From Agapetus fuscipes (Eukaryota; Arthropoda; Insecta; Trichoptera; Glossosomatidae): a DNA stretch of 64,000 nucleotides. The notes under the pieces are model-generated. The model was not told where the DNA came from, made no database searches, and saw only the letters and a program-made list of their open reading frames with translations. The translations under genes and the position numbers were made by a program. Location of the stretch: positions 12,895,960 to 12,959,959 of the forward strand of contig OX637333.1 in assembly GCA_951799405.1 (NCBI GenBank), written 5' to 3'. Each line of letters begins with the position of its first letter. Positions within the stretch are counted from its first letter, which is position 1. Of this stretch, positions 10,761 to 24,600 are shown in pieces.

Positions 10761-10928
10761 CATGTTAACATAGAGTATGCCAGTGAGACACAGACAACGG
10801 CATGTTAACATAGAGTATGCCAGTGAGACACAGACAACGGCATGTTAACATAGAGTATGCCAGTGAGACACAGACAACGGCATGTTAACATAGAGTATGC
10901 CAGTGAGACACAGACAACGGCATGTTAA
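10761..10928. repeat. 40-bp tandem repeat, four copies
   Basis: Four consecutive, apparently identical 40-bp units each start CATGTTAACATAGAGTATGC, with an 8-nt start of a fifth. The unit length is not a multiple of three and there is no ORF across it. Confidence 0.97.
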
Positions 10929-10929
10929 A

Positions 10930-11960
10930 ATGGACTCCAACATTCAAAATATCCCTCGGTATGTGAAGTCACCCACAGTAAATAAAAAATGGATTCCAGA
11001 CAATCAGGGATTTATACTTCACAGCACTGTGAGCCCAAACCCTTGGCAGAAATTAATGCAGTACGATGCACTTTAGTGTCTTTTCAGCCTACTAATAAAA
11101 TATTGTTTTGAAATTATGACACTCTGTACTGTCTTAAGCCTGGCCAGGTAACATCGCAAATATTTTTTACACCAAATTTCTAATATTCCAACGCTAGATT
11201 ACCGTTTTGTATTCTATTTAACTCATTTGGATAGAAACATAGCAAATTTGTATGAAAATAAAACCTCTGTTATTGACCAATAGATGGCATTGTAATAGAA
11301 TCAACTAGAATCAAACATCAACAAACATTTATAAAGTATTTTGATGAACAAATAAGGTATTTCTAATTATACGTACTTACTTACTTTATAAAAAATGTAC
11401 AGCAGCACCTTCAGTTTTTTCAGGCATATTTTCAGTGTGTATTTTTTTGGAAATTAAATAATTATGAAAGCACAGATACCTAATTATATTTATGTGCTTC
11501 CCTAATTAAAAAAAAATCCCAGATTGCCACCTTTGATTCTATATACAAAACAACATTTTCTCAGCTTGATTTGATACTTATAACATTAAGATAATATGTG
11601 TATCACTTATTTGGCAGTGATTTGTTAAGTCTTCAATGCTTCTCTTTCAGTATTCTTAATATAAATAGAATTAAAAGGACAAAGAGGCATGTAAAGTCTC
11701 ATTTGACTGCTTGACATAATATCTGTAGAATTTAAAACCAAAAAAACTTAAAACAAAAAAACTGTTATTTTCCCTGTACTTAGACTATTTGTGAACACGA
11801 GCTTTAGCATATTTCCTTTATATAGGTAATCTCTTTACTACTAAATTTTACTGTAAAATATTGTCACTTATTATTTGCACATTTTGAAATTTCATGAAAA
11901 TGAAATAGGTAGTTAACATAAATGTCAGAATCAAATTTGATATTTTTACAGTAATTTCAC
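10930..11960. other. No gene or clear repeat seen
   Basis: AT-rich intergenic sequence downstream of the tetraspanin. I see no ORF, SINE head or inverted termini. Confidence 0.5.
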
Positions 11961-11961
11961 C

Positions 11962-12240
11962 GAACCATATAGTCCAGTGGTTAACACTAAGGACTCTAAC
12001 TACTCGGAACGTGATGGGTTTGATTCCCGGAACAAAAAAATATCATATTATTTTCAAAACTTCTCTTTGCTGGGATTAAAAATTCATAAGCATTTACCAA
12101 AAGTCCATCCAGTCTTACAATACTTGGGTCTTGTTTGAGTAATTGACGGTTTCTAAAGTGACAGCTAAGCTTGGAGAGGGCTGTTTAGGTGTGATTCAAA
12201 CAAAATCAGTATTTACCTAGTAACTCATCCTAATACATGT
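11962..12240 (+). mobile_element. T2 SINE downstream of the tetraspanin
   Basis: The head ATAGTCCAGTGGTTAACACT and GGTTTGATTCCCGG and the T2 body are clear, although more diverged than other copies. It lies just past the probable polyadenylation site of the tetraspanin. Confidence 0.75.
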
Positions 12241-12519
12241 TTATATTTATTTAATCTTTTTTTTATGAATAGCGGGGTTTCAGTCTGGTTTCACTCCCCC
12301 AACCCAATTCACCCTTCCACTTCCAACTATAATAGTAAAAACACCACTGGGATTTCTCTGACGTTCGTTAACAACATTCTCCGATCTATGGTCATCAACT
12401 TCACTTCGATCTCTCAAGAAATCCCTGTTTTGAACGTACGGGACAATTTCTGTAGAAGTTCTGTGTCTCGACGATGTTTCCAAGGGCTTGACTCTTCCCC
12501 TGGATGTGTAGATGAACCG

Positions 12520-12672
12520 TTAGGGTTTCTTTTGGCTCGTTATGTAGCAGGCCCTAGCAAGGTACACTGTCATCATCAGAGCCAGTATCTCATAGGAGAG
12601 CAGAGATAGTATAATGATGCTTATGATGTCACGATGGAGTATTAGCTGATTTGCGATGACTTCGTAACAACC
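12520..12672 (-). CDS. Tetraspanin terminal coding exon, TM4 and stop
   Basis: It encodes GCYEVIANQL (last loop cysteine), TM4 (IISIIILSLLSYEILALMMT) and the tail RACYITSQKKP, then TAA. Acceptor TATCTTGCAG. Confidence 0.95.
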   Translation of the reverse strand, partial: GCYEVIANQLILHRDIISIIILSLLSYEILALMMTVYLARACYITSQKKP

Positions 12673-15600
12673 CTGCAAGATAATAAAAAGATGTCTTGTT
12701 AATTTGATGATTTTTCTTAAAAATGCTAAACTAACGGACTAAGAACATTGTTGAATTTGCAACTTTTTTTTTGCGAGCCAACATCAGCCTCGTATGCTTA
12801 ACTATTCCTTAACGACCAATAACAAAATATTTGCTGGGGATTTGCTTTCCGGAATCTGTTGGACTGTTGCAGTGGTCTGTGAACGTGGCACCCATGTGTA
12901 TGATCATCAGGCTTCATAAGATGAAGGTGAAGTGATGAAGATGATGTTGATGAACTGTTTCATTTTCATTTCAAAATTTAAAATTAAAATTTAATCTAAT
13001 TGTTGTTCATCGAGTAACAAAAAACATATAGATTGAGCATCTGAGCCATTTTGTGTGCTAAAAAATATTGCGCGCCTTAGAGCGTCGTCGTCATACAAAC
13101 AATCTAAATCTAAATCTAAGCTGCAAAGATATGTATCATTTGAGATTCATATTAAATGCATTCCCACAAGCAGACACGCATAATTTCGCCCTTACACATG
13201 CTGCATGTGGACCTACAATATAAAAAACCCAATCTCAAATGAACATACCTAAGCTCTGCAACTCTTGCCGACCTTCCCTGAAGCAGGGGTGACATTGGCA
13301 AAGTGAACCATTTTTTACAGTATGGGTGGTCAGCCGCTTTACCAACCTATCAGTCAAGGAATGTATTGTTATAATCAGTTTTCAGGCAACCATTATATTT
13401 AAGTCTCTTTTCGACGTATGATGTCAATTTCTTATGTTAAATTTTTTTGGGTACCTACTATTGTGGGTTCATGACACTTTTTTATTATGGGAAAAAACAG
13501 ATGTACATCATCTATGTCTGTTATATTGATTGATTTGCCCAGTCAGTATACTTATTTTGCAATCAACTATTATTTTGAGGAAACACAAACCTTATCAGCA
13601 TTGGAGCTCTTAGAGCTGCCATCAGGGCAGTCTGGATCAGTGGGCAGAATCAGCAAGGTGTCGTTTAGCTTGCAGCACGCAATGGGAATTGTGAACTTTG
13701 CCGTTGATGTCTTGTTGACGGCAAAAAATGAAGGATTCAAGTCACTGTAAAATGAATAAAAATGAACACTATGATATTGGTTTCGAGAATGACGATTAAA
13801 ACTCTAAAAATGATAGTCATTTCACATTTGCAAATGTTTCACCTTAAGTGGTAAAATTGATTTTGCACAGCAGTTCTACATTTAAATTTTCGTAACTGGC
13901 AAACATAATAGGTCTTTCACTTTCATATTTTTGTTTATACCGCACTCATTCATAGCCCAGTCATTTTGGACCCTATCATTCAGGGCCTTCCCAGTCATTC
14001 CTGCTATGTAAATCAGGGGTGCTCATACTTTTTCTTGAGGAGGTCGACCTAGCAAAAATTAATGAATAGGAGATCGACATTTTACATCTTTGGCCCAGGG
14101 GTGTCCAACATAGGCCATAAATAGCGTCGACGGGGGGGGGGGTACATTTTTTGTGTGGTCAAATGTAATGGGCAACAAAACATATCAGTTGTTGGGACGG
14201 GGGGGGAGGCGCACTGCTGGCAAATCAATAAGATGTTGATTCAAATTATCGCTTCCGAGCAACATTTCTCGAGTACGATATTTTGATTTTATTACTTTTT
14301 TTTTCATATGAGAAAATGCAAACTAACAATTACTTGTAAATGTTAGTTACCCGAAGATGGAAATGATCCCGAAAATATTTGTAACTTACTCAAAAAATCA
14401 ATAAAAGTGGAACAAAAGCAACTTTCAATTTTTTTTTTTTTTAATTAAAAAATAATCAACTTTTTCATATTTCTGTATGTCGCTTTCTATCACTGAAAAT
14501 TTTAGCTATCCTCGGCGATCAACCATTTGGGCACCTCTGATGTAAATCATATGCTTGGTTGTATCTGGAATGAAATTTATTTGTATCTTTAAAATGGTAA
14601 TCCGAATATATAGACATTGTGTAAACTCACCTCGGTAACGTAAATTGAAAAAACAAATTAAAAGTAAATCATTCTCGAGTGCAGTTGTATATTCCACATT
14701 CTCGAGTGCAGTTGTATATTCCACATTCTCGAGTGCAGTTGTATATTCCACATATTTTTGATTTACACAATGGAGGTGGGATTTATGAAATGTTGTTTAC
14801 TTCGGGAACTGTTTTGTAACTCTGAATTCTTCAAGTTCACAGAATCAATTTATTATTTATTTCTTTCTATAAATAAATTTGCCATAAAATTGTGTAGTTT
14901 TTCATTACACCACAATCTACATAATATCATCTAAGTTACAAAGATAATATGTAAATACACATTGCACAGCCACAAGCAAACACTTGTAAATTCATGCTTA
15001 CACATGCTGCATGTGTACATTCAAAGTAAACCCCCCCCCCCCCAAACATGAGCATAAGCTTTGCAACTCCTGCTGCCTTTTCCTGAAACTGGGATGACAT
15101 AGACAAAAGTGAATCAATTTTTACAGTACATTAAAATCATTCTTACCTACCGAATTTTGTAATATTTGTATGAAAACAAATCAGCTGTTCACTTGCGGCC
15201 ATCTTGAATTTACAGGTCTTCATACAAATGTATCATTAGTTTGTCAAAGTGTGGGCTCAACCGACGACTAAAATGTCTAAGAATAGCCCCGTTAGTGTTT
15301 TTCCTATTTTTTCTTTTTCATTAGTTTTTTTCATTAGTTACTTTTACATAGTTCCTTGACTTATAGGAGTTATAGGTTGTTATGTGGCTGACCACCCATG
15401 CTGTAAAAAATTGGTTCACTTTGTCAATGTCACCCTGTTTCAGGGAAGGACGGCAAGAGTTGCAAGGCTTATGTTCATTTGAGATTGGGTTTTTATATTG
15501 TAGGTCCACATGCGGCATGTGTTAGCGCGAAATTATACATGTCTGCTTGTGGGAATGCATTTAATATAAATCTTAAATGATATATGTCTTTGCAGCTTAG

Positions 15601-18600
15601 ATTAGATTAGATTGGTTTGGATATAAATTTGTATGTTTTGCAGAATATTGCAGACTTTGGTGAATAAGATCCAGATGTTTGTAGATTACTTTCTTTATTA
15701 CTTAGTCCACACATGGCATGACAATGCCACTCTTGAGATTAATTGTGACAGACAGGAAGTTAGGTATATATAGACAATGGAAGTTCCTGGTAGTGCTGTG
15801 ACCAACAAAATATTTTGTTCCAACTAACAGTATGTACACTAGAGTGGAGTGATCTTGTGAGAGATTTTTTTTTTTTTTTTTTCAAAACCATATACCTACC
15901 ATTTTTTTTGTGCCATTCATGAAATAAAAAATTTAGAAAAAAAATTCAGATTTTTCAAAAAATTCCTTCTTCCCGCACACTGACTTCAAAGTTTATGTTT
16001 TTGTTGAAAATTTGTAACATAGCTCCAGCTCAATATTGAGCTGAATAAAGTTAGTCAAGGTGTAAAAAAATAAAATAAAAGTACTACAAGCATTCATTCG
16101 TACATTCCAAAACAATACAAGAAGAAAAAAGTACAGGTTTTAAAAAAGAAAAAAAAACATTTTGCTTGAAAATTGCCTTTTCTTTTAATTTTCGGCATTA
16201 TGCTCCTTCGTTCTAATTAGGCTTTTATAGCCACAAATTTAAATTTTTGGTACATTGGCTCAAAGCAGCTTTTCTTGTTATTTTCACTGCTCTTTCAACT
16301 GCCTAAGTATAGCATGGGAGCAGGGGCGTGCATCCCATACGGGCACATGAGTCTTATGGGCGAAATATGATAAAAAAAAACATTTAATCTTGAAATTCAG
16401 ATTTAAAATATAAAATTTAAATTCGATTGGAGCCCTCGTTAGCACTTCAGTCAATAGCAAATGAGTTATTTTAAAGGAATGGGAGAAACTATTTATTCGT
16501 AAATTTATTACTACCTTACATGGGATCTGTAAAAAATGCATGTCACTGTCACCACTAGATTGAACTTTCTCATCGGATATTTTTTTTCTAAAAGAGGCTC
16601 ATTAATATTTTCCTGATATCTTATTAGATCAACTTAAGTTGCAGCATTGAAATATATTTCAGGCCTCTTAAAAAGTCATTGTGCGAGAGATTTGATATTT
16701 TGCGTGCCTTTAAGCTACGTCATGTTGTGACTTCTTTAATGAGTTTGTTTTTGCCGATAATCATCGCTAATAACATATTTTCCGAATGCCTAAAAGAGCT
16801 ATTTTTTCCAAAGACTGAATCTTTTACTTTTTTGATATCTAGCAAATATTTCGAGGCCAAAATGATGAAACAAATATGATATGAGTCATCTTTACATGAA
16901 CAATTATTTTTATAAGAACCTATGATGGAGGATACACTTTTATCACAAAAGCAGCTAGAGTTGTCAAAGTTTTCGACGGTGATTCCGTTGCTACATACAG
17001 ACGTAGTATTTGGTTGGCTTGTGTAAGCCAAAGAACGTGTAAAATCTGGCCTGGAGATCTATTTGTCAGATCTTTAGGAAAATCGTTTGTTGTTACTGCT
17101 GACATAATGTCGTGCAAATACGGTTGGTCTGTTTTCAATTTTTGGGTAATTTTTGTAAGCGTTTGTACTTCAATTCGTTGAATTATTTTTATAGGCAATT
17201 TTTCGCAAGTTTCGGGAGCTTTTCTCAGTGGTCCAATGTAAGACTTAGGTCCGGAAGTACACCTATCCATATAAAGAAACAAATGTCTCAATGATAGTTC
17301 ATTCATATGTTGTTGTTTACAAATTATCCATTGCAGTGGTCTTTAAGTCTTTTTTAAGCAGTCTGATGATTTCACCATTCTTTCCGGTGTTAACATTTGG
17401 TACATCACAATCGATTGCCATCAGGGTACGTTGAGAAATATTTCATCTGAAAAATGTTTCGCTGAGCCCATCTTAGGTACCAGGTATCCCCCGTAAATAG
17501 ACCCCGTCTCTTTAATTAGCATAATGTGCTCTTAAAATCTAATTTTTTGTAGCATTTACCTTTTCTTCAGGAATATTTAATGTTTCTTTCTTACATTCCA
17601 GTACAATGCTGATATTTTATGAAAAACCTCTTCCATCAATGTATGACTTTCCTTACAAAGTTTTCTCCCTTTGTCTTGTGTGTCTTATTAAATATAGGGG
17701 CATTAGCCTTAATATCAAACGAAACATATGATGCAATTGCAGTTATTGCCCTCTTTGACATTCTTTACCTGTAACGTTTCTTCAATACTGTAGGGAGGTC
17801 AACAAGTGAACTTTTTTTTTCAGAAATTTCTTCCTTATATGCGATTGTACAATCATCTGAAGAACTGAACGTTTCAGAAATAATGAATTAAGCAAATATA
17901 AATAGCAAAAAATATTTTTTAACAGCGTCAAACATGAGCTTAAAATTACTTTTTTACATAACATTCAATGGCGTTGTGCGGGAAGATCCTCTCATTTTTA
18001 CTTAAGTTTCTTTTTGAATAAGTAAATTTGATCTTAAAAGGCACATTTTCTACGCTATTTGTGTTCGATAAAACGAAAAAAGACATTTCACTCCACTCTA
18101 ATGTACACATGCAGCATTTGTGAGCGCAAACTTACACATGCTTGTAGCATGCTTTTAAAAATGCATTTTAAATTCTAATATATCTTTGCAACTTAGATTA
18201 AAGATTCATTTTTTCAAGAGATCTACAAGGGCTGGGACTTGCCTTTGGTTGTCAATAATCATGATGTTCCTTGACTAATGGGTTGGTATTCCCATGCTGT
18301 AAAAATTGGTTCACTTTGCCGATTTCACCCCTGTTTTAGATAAGTACAACAATAGTTGCAACATTTATGTTTATTTGAGATTTGGGTTTCCAATTTGTAA
18401 ACGCGGATGCCAATACTGAAAACGGCCTTGCGGTGATAGACATTACAAAATGTTGAGGTGGCTAGTGCCACTAAATGGCGCTGTATAAAATAAATCATCA
18501 TCATCAACATCTTGAGGTGGCTAGTGCCACTAAATGGCGCTGTATAAAATAAATCATCATCGTCAACATCTTGAGGTGGCTAGTGCCACTAAATGGCGCT

Positions 18601-21600
18601 GTATAAAATAAATCATCATAATCAACATCTTGAGGTGGCTAGTGCCACTAAATGGCGCTGTATAAAATAAATCATCATCGTCAACATCTTGAGGTGGCTA
18701 GTGCCACTAAATGGCGCTGTATAAAATAAATCATCATCATCAACATCTTGAGGTGGCTAGTGCCACTAAATGGCGCTGTATAAAATAAATCATCATCATC
18801 AACATCTTGAGGTGGCTAGTGCCACTAAATGGCGCTGTATAAAATAAATCATCATCATCAACATCTTGAGGTGGCTAGTGCCACTAAATGGCGCTGTATA
18901 AAATAAATCATCATCGTCAACATCTTGAGGTGGCTAGTGCCACTAAATGGCGCTGTATAAAATAAATCATCATCATCAACATCTTGAGGTGGCTAGTGCC
19001 ACTAAATTGTCCAATTATTGTTGTTCTCATTTTACAACTGAAGACCACAGATAGGTGCCATGGTTAGGTATACCTTGAATTGGTGACTCCGCAGCACTCC
19101 AGCTTGGCGAAGGTCTGGTCCCACAGCGCTGCGCCCTCAGTCCTGGCGTTGATGCGGCTGGCGTTGTATCCTGGGGTGGAGTACTCCCTCCTGATGGTGG
19201 TGGACAGCCAGCTGCGCACTGCCATGTCACTCTGGAACATGGAATGGGGGAGGGTAAGGCATTGGACTGGAATCAGCTTTTTTTAAACAAACGCAAGTTC
19301 GAGTCCCGTCGTGTCCTATGGATGATAACTTTAACCCTAGTTCAATACATATCATTGGGTAATTATTGTTAATCAATATTTCATTAAAAATAAACTTATT
19401 AATTCATACGTGTTACTGGCCAGGCAAAAATAGGTTGGTAATTCAATTCCTTCTCACATTTATTTTTTAATTAAAAAAAAGGAAACAATGTAATACTGGG
19501 ATCTAATCTAATCTAATTAAAGTTGCAAAGATATGTTACATTGGAGATTCACATTACATGCATTTTCACAAGCAGACACATACAAGTTCGCGCTTGCACA
19601 TGCCGCATGTGAACCTACAACATAAAAACCAAATCTCACATGGACATACACCCTGCAACTCTTGCCGTCCTTCCCTGTAACAGGGGTGACATTGGCAAAG
19701 TGAACCATTTTGTACAGCATGGGTGGTCAGCCGCATACCAACCTATAAGTCAAGGAACATACACGACAAATTACATTTTTAAATCATTAAATAATAATAT
19801 GTATGGACATCAAAACTAAAACAGAAAACAAATTCCAATTTAATAAACCCTAGCCGCCAACATTACAGATCAACCGCCATTTCTTTCTATCCTTACATAC
19901 TTCTTTCATTTCCTCCAGAGTCATAACCTTCTTCATCCAGGCTCTTCTTTTGGATATTCCATTCATTCGCAATTTCGGATATTTGGTCCATTCATATCTT
20001 TCTCGGTCTTCCTCTACCAATACATCCATCTTTTCTTGCAACATATACTTTCTTTGTTAGTCTTTCCTCATTCATTCTCTCCTGGACTGATAGGATTGAT
20101 TTTGTCAGAGAAGAATGTAGCACAAGAGTAAGTATGAAAGTGAAGATAAAAAGAAGTGGATTACGATGGTATATGGAGAGAATAAATAATAAAAGGCTGT
20201 CAAAAAAGCACATGTTGCAAAAATACATGGATGTTGTGGTAGAGGAAGACCGCGAAGATATGGATGGTCCAAAGTCCTGAAATGGCGAATAAAAGCAACT
20301 AAACGCAACTAAGCTACACATATAGTGTAACTTCCTGCCACGTTATCCCCGAAGGGGTCGCATGTGGCGAGTTGAACCTATTTATTTCTGGCCTGAGAGG
20401 CCTTACGCCAACCACTTCAGTTGAAGTGGGGGTTTCCCAGCTCCCGAAAGGGCTGGTACTCATTTCTTGTGAAGGCTGAGTAAACCTTGCCGGTATTTTA
20501 TTTGGGGTTTGAAATAAACACCGAAACGGGAAATCATTTCTGACACCCTCGGTGGGATTCGAACCCGAGCTCACGGCATAGAATGCAAGCACTCTACCAA
20601 CTGAGCTATCGACCGGTAATGAATGGTATATATAAAAGATTATGACTCAAGATGAAATGAAATAAATGTGCAAGTAAAATATTATTTACCTCGTTCCTGT
20701 ACATGGTGACCACCAATCCGCCAGCCGTCTGCAGGATCAGAGCCACAGAGAGAACTCCTCCATACTGAAATCATAACAACAATCTTCTCCTACCAAAGTC
20801 TCTACATATGGGCTATTTTCAGGTGAAATACTTAAATTGTTTGATATTGCTCTCGCAGGTATTGATCGGATTCCATTGCTTTTTCTTCTTGCTTACGTTC
20901 AGTTACAATACTATCAGTAATTTTTTCATAGTCTGCATTATTGACGTCTATTTAGAGCTCCAGAAAAGAGATGTCCAAGAAAACTCTTCGCGAGACTAGA
21001 GGCACAACTCCATGATGGAGAGCAGCCTCATGATAGTTGATGAAAGACATGCAAGCTCTGAAATTCAAATGCTTGAGATACTACACATAATACCTAATAA
21101 AAGTTAAGCAAAAAGAAAAATACAATGGACTACGGTTAAGATCTGGAAGAGCAATATGAAGCATATGAAGCCGGCATTGAAAGCCTACAAACATTTTTAA
21201 TGACTAAAAATTGGTAAATTTTCCCCAACGGTGAAAGATATCAACAGTTGGAAGGTTGGAGGACGACTGCACGGGAGAGGAGGATCCAATCCATTTGATT
21301 TTTTATAATATCGCTCCACAACCGCTTTCATATATTTGAAACGTGTGGGAAGAACAAGAAAAAGGTAAATAAAAAACACTTAGGTACTGTTGCAAGAAAG
21401 CTAGGACGCTTCAAGGCAGCTCCAAAGCATCCTGTCACAGCTGGCAGGGAGACGAGGAGGCCCACGCCTAGGAGGGAAGTCCAGTCCAGGACTCCTCTCA
21501 GCACCTGGAACACAACAAATATACTTACAGGTAAATCTACTAAAAGGCCCTCCTGTGGCATTGCAAAATACACAAAATGCAACTTAGCTGCGCATAGAGC

Positions 21601-24600
21601 GCAAATTCTTATGTGGTGTGTGGGACATATTTATTTTTACAGATAAGGAGGCAGGCCTTACGCCAACTTCTTCAATTGAAGTGGAAGTTTCCCAGCTCCC
21701 CATGGGACTGGTTCTCATTTTTGTGAAGAGTGAGTAAGCCTTGCCGGTATTTTATTAAGCGACGAAACAGGAAGTCGTTTCTGACAGCTTTGGTGGGGAT
21801 CGCACCCTAGCCTTAATATGGAGTGCAAGCATTCTTTTAACTGAGCAATCAACCAGACATAATTATTTTCAAAAATATATCTTACAACTGTAATCTAATC
21901 TATAATCTATGTTATAAGCTATAATCTAAAATCCAAGTTGCAAGATTACATAAACCTTCAATATTCATATTAAATGTATGCTCACAAGCTTACACGTGCT
22001 GCATGAGTACTGTAATCTGTAAAGATCCTCTTCAGTCAGGAGAATATAGAAGACCTGGATGAAGCAGGCAAATGCTCTGCATTCACGGTACCCAGAATCT
22101 TCCATATTCTCCTGATCCTGATGATGAAAAATCTTTACAAATTATATTTGGTGCCGTGACCAAAAAAATATGCATAATTCTTCATAGACTTAGTAAAATT
22201 TGCACTTTGCGGTCGTGATATGATCAAATCTTTCATCATTATTTTCATGAGCTCGACAGCCCTGAGTGGGCCTTGACTGAATCCAGATTCTCCTCCACTA
22301 TCGCCCGTGCATCACCTTCGCTCTCCAGCTGCGTATGACTGCCTTGGCTGCATCTGCGTTGACTTCGTCGATCAATCGCATTTTTGACCTTACTAGTCTT
22401 CTTCGGCCTTGTGGTGATGAGAGTATTAATCGCTTAATGGGGTTGCGTCGTCCATTATACCAACCTATTGGTCAAGAAAGCCAGATATTTATTTATTTTA
22501 TTCAGGCATAAGCAAATGCCTTGAACCTGCAGAGTGGGGAAAAAAGCAGAACATGCAATGAATGATGATAATAATTTAATATAGCGCCGTCAGTATGATC
22601 ATTTTTCCCTTTTGTATCAAAACTAACACTTTGTGTGGTGGGTATACTTCTCATCAATATTTTGGAAAAAATAAGGAAGGATTATTATGGGAAATAATTA
22701 AATTTAAAAAATCGTGCGTAGCCTAGTATTTTATATTAACCTTTTTACTACCACAAACCTTACAATTAATTTTTGTATGGATTTTTTCATTTTTTCAAAT
22801 TTTTCATTTTGAATAGGTTCAACTCGCCACATGCGACCCCTTCGGGGATAACGCGGCAAGAAGTTACACTACATGTGTAGCTTGGTTGTGTTTTTTTTTT
22901 TGCGTATGGTGGCTATACTTATTCACTTTTCGAAAAAAATATAGCCACATATTATAATGGCCCTTAAGAGCGCTCTCGAATATTTTTAATTTTAAAATCT
23001 GCGTTCGCTTAATACCTATCTATGCCACAGCCGCGCGCTCGGAGCTCTTCCTTTGTAGTTTTTGAAAGGTACGTATATTAACTTATAATATCTGTGGACT
23101 AGAAATTATTTTAACCAAAAAAGACATATATATATATATGTCTCAACTTACTTACGAAAATGGTCATTAGTAATAAAAATAACAAAGAACTTCACAGTTG
23201 CATTTCATTAGTAATAAAAATAACAAAGAACTTCACAGTTGCATTTCCATGTGTACAAAAAACTCGGCACAACGAAAAAAAAATCTTGAATGTTGGTGCC
23301 ATTTCAAATAACGGCTGCCGACTAGACCGGAAATAACTAGAGTTGACAGATAACACACGTTATAAATATTGTGATCGCCAAAGTCGTGGCAATATTTCAT
23401 ATTTCATATTTTAACTTTATCACTCATTTCATTATAACCACTGCAACGTGTGACAGGAGAGAAACGCAAGTGGTAGCATGTCGCTGCCTTTGTTCTTGTT
23501 TGCCGTAGAGACCATTAAGCTAATTTTACATGAGCAATTTTTGCATGTGTACTGGACCAATGTGTCTTATGAAAACAGGAAATTGATTTCAAAAATATTT
23601 AAAACAACTCTCACATTACGAATTTTACGCTTATTCTTAGCTCAGATTGTGAAGAATTTTATTCTTATGACAACTGCAGTATGTATCAAATCAGCACGTT
23701 AGTTTCCGCTCCTCTATGTTATTACTCTTATTATGCTTGCAGTACACTTTTTGGCAGCCATTTTTTTATGCCGGTCAGATAGACTTAACCTTTTCCATCC
23801 TTCAATATCAAAACTAAAAATGTTCAACAATAAATCAATAGTTTCGCAAATTATATTTTTAGTAATAATAATATCAGGATGATTTTTGCGAGCGCTGTTT
23901 TTGTGTAAATCACACCCCAAGAGCCCCCAGCGAGCTTGGTCGTCGCTAAAGAAAGCGTCGATTCTCAATCAAGACCAAGTTGCTGTAGGGCTGGATGAAC
24001 TTTGGTGACGGGTCTTGGTAATGGTTTGTGTATTTCCACTTTATTAATTCATTAGAACTTTGAAAAACATTAAATAAAAAAAAAACAAGTTTTTAGTTAC
24101 TCGTAAGCGTAACTACATAATATGTTATGGATATGTGAAGGTTCCAAGGAATTTTCTGAAAATAGTGGTCAATATAGTGCATACACGCAGTATTTCTTAG
24201 TAAATATTTAGTTTTTCACATACTGTAAAATTGCATTTACTTTCTCGCAATTTCGCTTTCTTGATGACTAGAATTATTTTATTTTTTGCGTAAGATCCGC
24301 CATTCCGATTATTTCTAAAATAGTAATGATAAATTTCTAAGTTAAGTATCAAAGTCTTAATCTAAATTAAAGTTGCAAAGATATATATCATTTCAGATTC
24401 ATATTAAATGCATTCCCACAAGCACACACATAGAAGTTGAGCATAAGCCCTGCAACTTTTGCCGACCTTCCCAGAAGCAGGGGTGACATTAGCAAAGTGA
24501 ACCATCTTTGTACAGTATGGGTGGTCAGCTTCATACCAACCTATAAGTCAAGGAATGTATTATTAAGAAATTGTTGATTGCAAAAAATAATATTTTTGTA

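Noticed and set aside
12265..12609. Plus-strand 114-codon ORF
   Set aside because: It overlaps the tetraspanin terminal exon and 3' UTR antisense; the minus-strand reading has family motifs and splice sites.
18452..19007. CRISPR array
   Set aside because: Units are contiguous with no variable spacers, and the DNA is animal nuclear.
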